The position numbers and the translations under genes were made by a program. A DNA stretch of 64,000 nucleotides from Carallia brachiata (Eukaryota > Streptophyta > Magnoliopsida > Malpighiales > Rhizophoraceae): positions 6,180,861 to 6,244,860 of the forward strand of contig JADCRB010000037.1 in NCBI GenBank assembly GCA_021464245.1, written 5' to 3'. Of this stretch, positions 60,370 through 64,000 are shown one piece after another. The stretch's first letter is position 1, and the number at the start of each line of letters is the position of its first letter. Below the pieces are notes generated by a model. The model saw only the letters and a list, made by a program, of their open reading frames with translations, was not told the origin of the DNA and did not search any database.

Positions 60370-61530
60370 AGATTATGAACTCCACAACATGCAAGAACAA
60401 TTTACCTTTGCTTCTTAAATGGATATTTTGTGCATTTGAGAAAAGGATTGGAAATCTAGCCTTCAACACTCCAAAGCATCATTCAATCACATTACATAAC
60501 AAGGAATGCATGTAATTGAATAGCTCCTCTTATCCTTCGGGTCTTCCCCGTTTATAATCATTTAAAGGATAATTCTCACCATGATAAGGACTAAGGAACC
60601 CGGAAATGTTAATATATCCAGAATCAATCAAACAATACTTCTTGCGCGTAGGCTTGGGAAACAAATATTTTGCTCGAGAAATTGTTTCCATTAGTATTAT
60701 TGCATCGTCTATTGTGCCTTCCCAACCTATCACAACAAATATAAATCATATATCAAATGAATATGCACACATTATATTTCGAGTAGGTATGGTTTTCCTT
60801 CCACAATATTAGATTTGGTCAGTAACTAGAATACAAGCAGAAATGTGAGTCTGTATATTGCTCCAACACAATCCTAGGAAAAAAATCGACATAAAGAGTC
60901 TATTTCGACATAAAGAGTATATTACTAATTAAAAAAAAAAAAAACATTACTCAAAGTATTAGTGTGTTACAAAAAATAATTTCTATCTGAGCCGTTACCT
61001 TAAAAAGGGGAAACACTTCGAATTGTTTCAAATTTTCAATAGAACTTTGTTAAGATTTGGAGGAGAAATTACAACCTTAGCAAATGAACAAAGCACTTTT
61101 AAAACCTATTTGAAGTGTCTAAAAATTGTTATGACTAAGTTGTAGTCAATTACCAACAACAGGTTGTCTCTGATTATGCCCGATAATATGGAGAAATAAT
61201 GCTAATTGTTCTTCCACAGATATAAACTTGGTATCACGTAACAGGTTTTGTCCTTTCAATACTTCACACAACTAAATAACTGTTTCTTTATTCCCCCTCA
61301 ACAAGTCATGACACGTATTTGGATGGCCATTCAAGGTTTCAACCACCCATTCATGGCTAAATAGTTTAGAAATCCTTTGTAGAGGTAGGTTTACTTGAAT
61401 TTGTGAGTTTACATGGCTACCTATAAAAGTTATAACCATACATTTTTACTCATCATCATTTGAATCTGACAATAGATCCTCTATGTCATCGTCCTCTACA
61501 TTTATCTCAACAGATTGCCCATGTCTATTG
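60370..61530 (-). pseudogene. PIF/Harbinger transposase, N-terminal and central part
   Basis: DDE-type endonuclease of the HARBI1 family. Recognisable segments run from the acidic N terminus (ending in a DDDIEDLLSDSNDDE-like stretch, 61443-61530) through the helix-turn-helix region to LIDSGYINISG with its catalytic Asp, then FGVLKARFPIL. At least several in-frame stops interrupt it. The protein would continue past the Mutator-like insertion with PLEYADENDAVGDSGENRAS. Confidence 0.72.
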
Positions 61531-61743
61531 TCATACAAAATACATATTAATCTAACATCACTGATTATTACCAAATGTCTCAACTAACAATATAAGCAAA
61601 TACAAGATATTCAACAATAACATCCATAAAATAGCACAACCGTTTAAACGTTGTAGGTATCATCTGAAACATGATAGGAACCATGGACAATCACACCAAC
61701 TGAAACATAATAGAAATCATCCAAATACACTTAAATAGGTAAC

Positions 61744-62251
61744 TTAATTCAAAGTACTTTTCTTCCTTTCATTTGTCATCTTGAGAAATATAGCTCTAAA
61801 TTCCTTTTCCTTGAAGAGTTGAACTGCAGCGAAATATGATTTTCTATGTATGCCCTCCCAACGGTCAAATACCTCAATGCAGGCTTCAAAAGAACACAGT
61901 TTGTCAGTTGTAGGACTAGGAACATTACCACTATAACCAATAGAAAATATCAAAAGAGTGCATAATCTTCTTCTCTAGCTAGTCGAGCTTTCTCTTAGCA
62001 TTTTGCATTTCAACTAAATTATTAGCCAATGCAATCTAAAGAAGATCTGCCTCTTTTTTCTGATTTGTTCCACAACTAGTCCCTGTCTTAGCCCTTATAC
62101 CCTGCTGGTCATCATTGGCATTATCACTAACTTTATCAAATTCCTCGTCTTTTTCATTATTTCCCTCTTCACTACTACTTGGACTCTGAGTTGAGGCATA
62201 AACATGTTGTCCACTTGCTGGTGTGTCCCTATAAATTATGTGCAACTTCAA
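61744..62251 (-). pseudogene. Myb/SANT-like second protein of the Harbinger element, broken
   Basis: Pieces include SFEACIEVFDRWEGIHRKSY followed by a KEKEFRAIFLKM-like segment (61744-61953), which matches the C-terminal region of the Myb-like proteins paired with PIF/Harbinger transposases. A Ser/Glu/Asp-rich linker is at 62036-62251. Frames are interrupted. The N-terminal DNA-binding part probably lies at 62250-62640 but is not clear. Confidence 0.6.
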
Positions 62252-62640
62252 ATAATTTTGACAACCCCTTTTCTAAAATCATTTTGCGTTTTTAATCTCT
62301 TGTAAAAGAAGATAATTGCTTACTTCCATTTGACTGATTATTTTGTAAACTGACAATAACGTGTTCTAAGGACATTGAATTTGTTCGTAAGTTGGAGCTC
62401 GGTATAAGACCTACTGGTTTTGGAACTCAATTCATTCTAAATTATCTTCCATGCATTGGGTGCAAAGGTACTAATTTTTTATTGCCTTCTTTTACCTCAT
62501 CTTCTATCAACGAAATGAATAGGTTCTCAACTTTTTCTGGTCATATACCCTTTGATTCAACATCAATTACCTCAACCTCAGTCATAGGAATGGCTTGTCT
62601 TCAAACTGCCATAGTTAATTATAATTAGAAGAATATGAAA

Positions 62641-63250
62641 GAATAGCAAAAATTATAGATCTACTTCTTTACATGTATACCATTTTAAGGCCTTACTCTA
62701 TATACTAACCATATTTGTATCTATCCCAAAAAAAAAATGATATGCATCATTAGTGCAATGTGGGTGCTGCCACTTTTTTTAAGCGAAAAAATTCATAGTA
62801 CATTGACAAATGCAAATGAGTTGAGTTTCATTGATTCAATAATTGTGATCACCAATAAAGCTCTAACTATGGAAAAATGCAACACTAAACTGTCGTTTAG
62901 TCAAAATCAATTTTCACCATGTTTATTTGGTCGACTGACAAGTGTCTTGCACAGCCAGGGATGGCAACAATGAAGATTAAAAGATGATAAGGCCCCATAA
63001 TGATGACAATGAACATCATAGGCAGCTAACATAGGAAAGCATCAACATATGAATACTCCAAAGAAATATGACCTACATTCTTTATCTTCTCAAGTATAGG
63101 CAACTCAAATACAAAATAGTGAATTTTATAGTCACCATCTTAGAAGAGGACAAATCCCAACAAGATTTTCCTTCAGTGGCTCAAATACAATATTGTTAAT
63201 CTTTTTGAAAAACTTTAAATGCTTTCTCACAACAAGCAGTTAGAGGCAAA
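62641..63250. other. AT-rich spacer between the Harbinger remnant and the 5S units
   Basis: No gene or element with identifiable ends. Part of this may belong to the Harbinger element, since its right end was not located. Confidence 0.35.
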
Positions 63251-63364
63251 TTAACATCAGTTTCTCGGGACTCTCGAAGTCCGACAGACTGCCGAAACCC
63301 GTCTTCTCAGTTCGTAATGGTCGTGTTTCACTCCCGCAGCAGACAAAAAAGTACGAAAAATAGA

Positions 63365-63482
63365 GGGGTGCAACACAAGGACTTCTCAGAAGGTCACCCA
63401 TCCTAGTACTACTCTTGCCCAAACATGTTTAACTTCGGAGTTTGATGGGATCTGGTGCATTAGTGCTGGTATAATCGCACCC
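63365..63482 (-). rRNA. 5S rRNA-like unit, probably a pseudogene
   Basis: The minus strand runs from GGGTGCGATTATACCAGCAC to GTGTTGCACCCCT, the full 118-119 base span of plant 5S rRNA. The internal control region is recognisable but altered: it reads AAGTTAAACATGTTTGGGCA where the plant consensus is AAGTTAAGCGTGCTTGGGCG. Most differences are G-to-A or C-to-T changes at CG or CNG sites, as left by deamination of methylated cytosine. A T run follows the 3' end. No clear TATA-like box at -28. Probably a silent, decayed copy. Confidence 0.8.
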
Positions 63483-63661
63483 ATCAAGTGATGCACACTC
63501 AATCATTAAGAGCCCCCCCCCCCACAACATCGCCAATGGCTTCTTGGGATCGAAAACAGCCTTCCCGGGACGATCGGAGTCCGAGAGACCGCCCAAACCC
63601 TCTCCCAAGTCTGAGACGACCGAGTTTCCAACCTGCAGCTTGAAAAAATTACGAAAGGCGC

Positions 63662-63778
63662 GGGGTGCAACACAAGGACTTCCCAGGTGGCCACCCGTCC
63701 TGGAACTTCTCTCGCCCAAGCACGTTTAACTTCGAGGTACAGATGGGATCCGATGCGTTGGTGCCAGTTTTTGCCCCC
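63662..63778 (-). pseudogene. Second, more diverged 5S rRNA-like unit
   Basis: The minus-strand 3' half matches plant 5S rRNA well (GTTAAACGTGCTTGGGCGAG ... GGGAAGTCCTTGTGTTGCACCCC). The 5' half is badly altered (GGGGGCAAAAACTGGCACCA in place of the usual start). It starts about 297 bases from the first unit, and its downstream spacer is clearly related to that of the first unit (cgggac...gtccgag...cgcc/gaaaccc). It is a tandem 5S-derived repeat, not functional as read. Confidence 0.72.
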
Positions 63779-64000
63779 AAAGCGTTGTGTTTCCAGAGCT
63801 AAACTTCGAACGGTCATAACTTTTGTGTGTCTGGAACCGCATGCGCTATAACCAGTCGATGGAAAGCTCTTTTTGAACTCTATTAGGTTGTCAAATGGAG
63901 CTTTGCTCCATCGACCCTATCATTCGGGGTCAAATTTCATCGTTTAAGTGAGTTTTGGTCATCTTCAAAGTTACGGTTTATTCTCTGTCAATATTTCTTA
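63779..64000. other. Unclassified repeat-like sequence at the window edge
   Basis: Contains a ttcgaacggtcataacttttgtgtg stretch and a short hairpin-like pair, aatggagctttgctccat. It does not match the spacer of the adjacent 5S units. I cannot assign it to a family; it may be 5S spacer or another element continuing beyond the window. Confidence 0.3.

Larger units (their letters stand above)
58834..62640 (-). mobile_element. Decayed PIF/Harbinger DNA transposon, interrupted by a Mutator-like element
   Basis: Minus-strand order: a Myb/SANT-type second-protein remnant (61744-62251 and probably beyond), then the transposase (about 61530 down to 58834). Transposase landmarks are SKLFSHEWVVETLNGHPNTC near 61350, SVEEQLALFLHIIGHNQRQP near 61200, GWEGTIDDAIILM and CLIDSGYINISGFLSPYHGE at 60530-60733, and FGVLKARFPIL near 60460. 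The C-terminal piece resumes at 58834-58990 beyond the nested element. Several stops and frameshifts show it is inactive. Terminal repeats and the 3-base TAA/TTA target duplication were not identified, so outer bounds are approximate. Confidence 0.78.

Noticed and set aside
63365..63778. Cassandra-type TRIM LTRs carrying 5S sequence
   Set aside because: No LTR-type ends or target duplications were seen, and the two units share a spacer at array-like spacing. Not fully excluded.

Overview
This is a plant nuclear window, most likely a eudicot. It holds five protein-coding genes with plant-style GT-AG introns, each recognised from its deduced protein: a VOZ transcription factor (+), a CDP-diacylglycerol synthase (-), a WRNIP1/MgsA-type AAA+ ATPase (+), a 2-oxoglutarate/Fe(II) dioxygenase (+) and the DOCK-family exchange factor SPIKE1 (-). 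Between and inside them lie layers of transposable elements, and two decayed 5S rRNA units sit at the right edge. I found no operon, CRISPR array, phage or bacterial sequence.

Layout. 1-4.9 kb: VOZ1-like gene in four coding exons, with a (CT)n leader. 5.5-15.6 kb: retroelement cluster. It contains an LTR with a primer-binding site (5509-6114), a decayed minus-strand Ty3/gypsy chromovirus (6515-12441) whose right LTR is split by a solo LTR with a 5-bp target duplication (11004-12389), another LTR end with a primer-binding site near 13010, a degenerate repeat field carrying about ten TATAAA-like motifs, and a 207-bp tandem triplication that stays open as 69-residue repeats. 16.0-24.0 kb: CDP-DAG synthase in 11 coding exons, intact, with a long SINE-rich 5' leader intron. 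24.5-26.4 kb: WRNIP1, intronless and divergent from the synthase gene. 29.9-32.5 kb: dioxygenase in three exons. 34.35-57.73 kb: SPIKE1 in 30 coding exons, with two miniature elements in its introns, each with a perfect 8-bp target duplication. 58.8-62.6 kb: decayed PIF/Harbinger element, its transposase split by a 1.34-kb Mutator-like element with a 9-bp target duplication. 63.25-63.8 kb: two 5S rRNA-derived units about 297 bp apart.

The genes do not form one pathway. VOZ proteins regulate flowering and stress transcription, CDP-DAG synthase feeds phospholipid synthesis, WRNIP1 acts in replication and repair, SPIKE1 activates ROP GTPases for cell shape, and the dioxygenase substrate is unknown.

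A quality warning dominates interpretation. Four of the five genes carry frame-breaking indels (18 in all, 16 of them clear deletions of 1-2 bases), yet every splice junction is intact and undoing the indels restores complete frames of the expected family length. This looks more like uncorrected base errors in a long-read assembly than four adjacent pseudogenes. I saw no convincing undescribed system; the most notable structures are the precisely bounded nested insertions and the unusual repeat fields.
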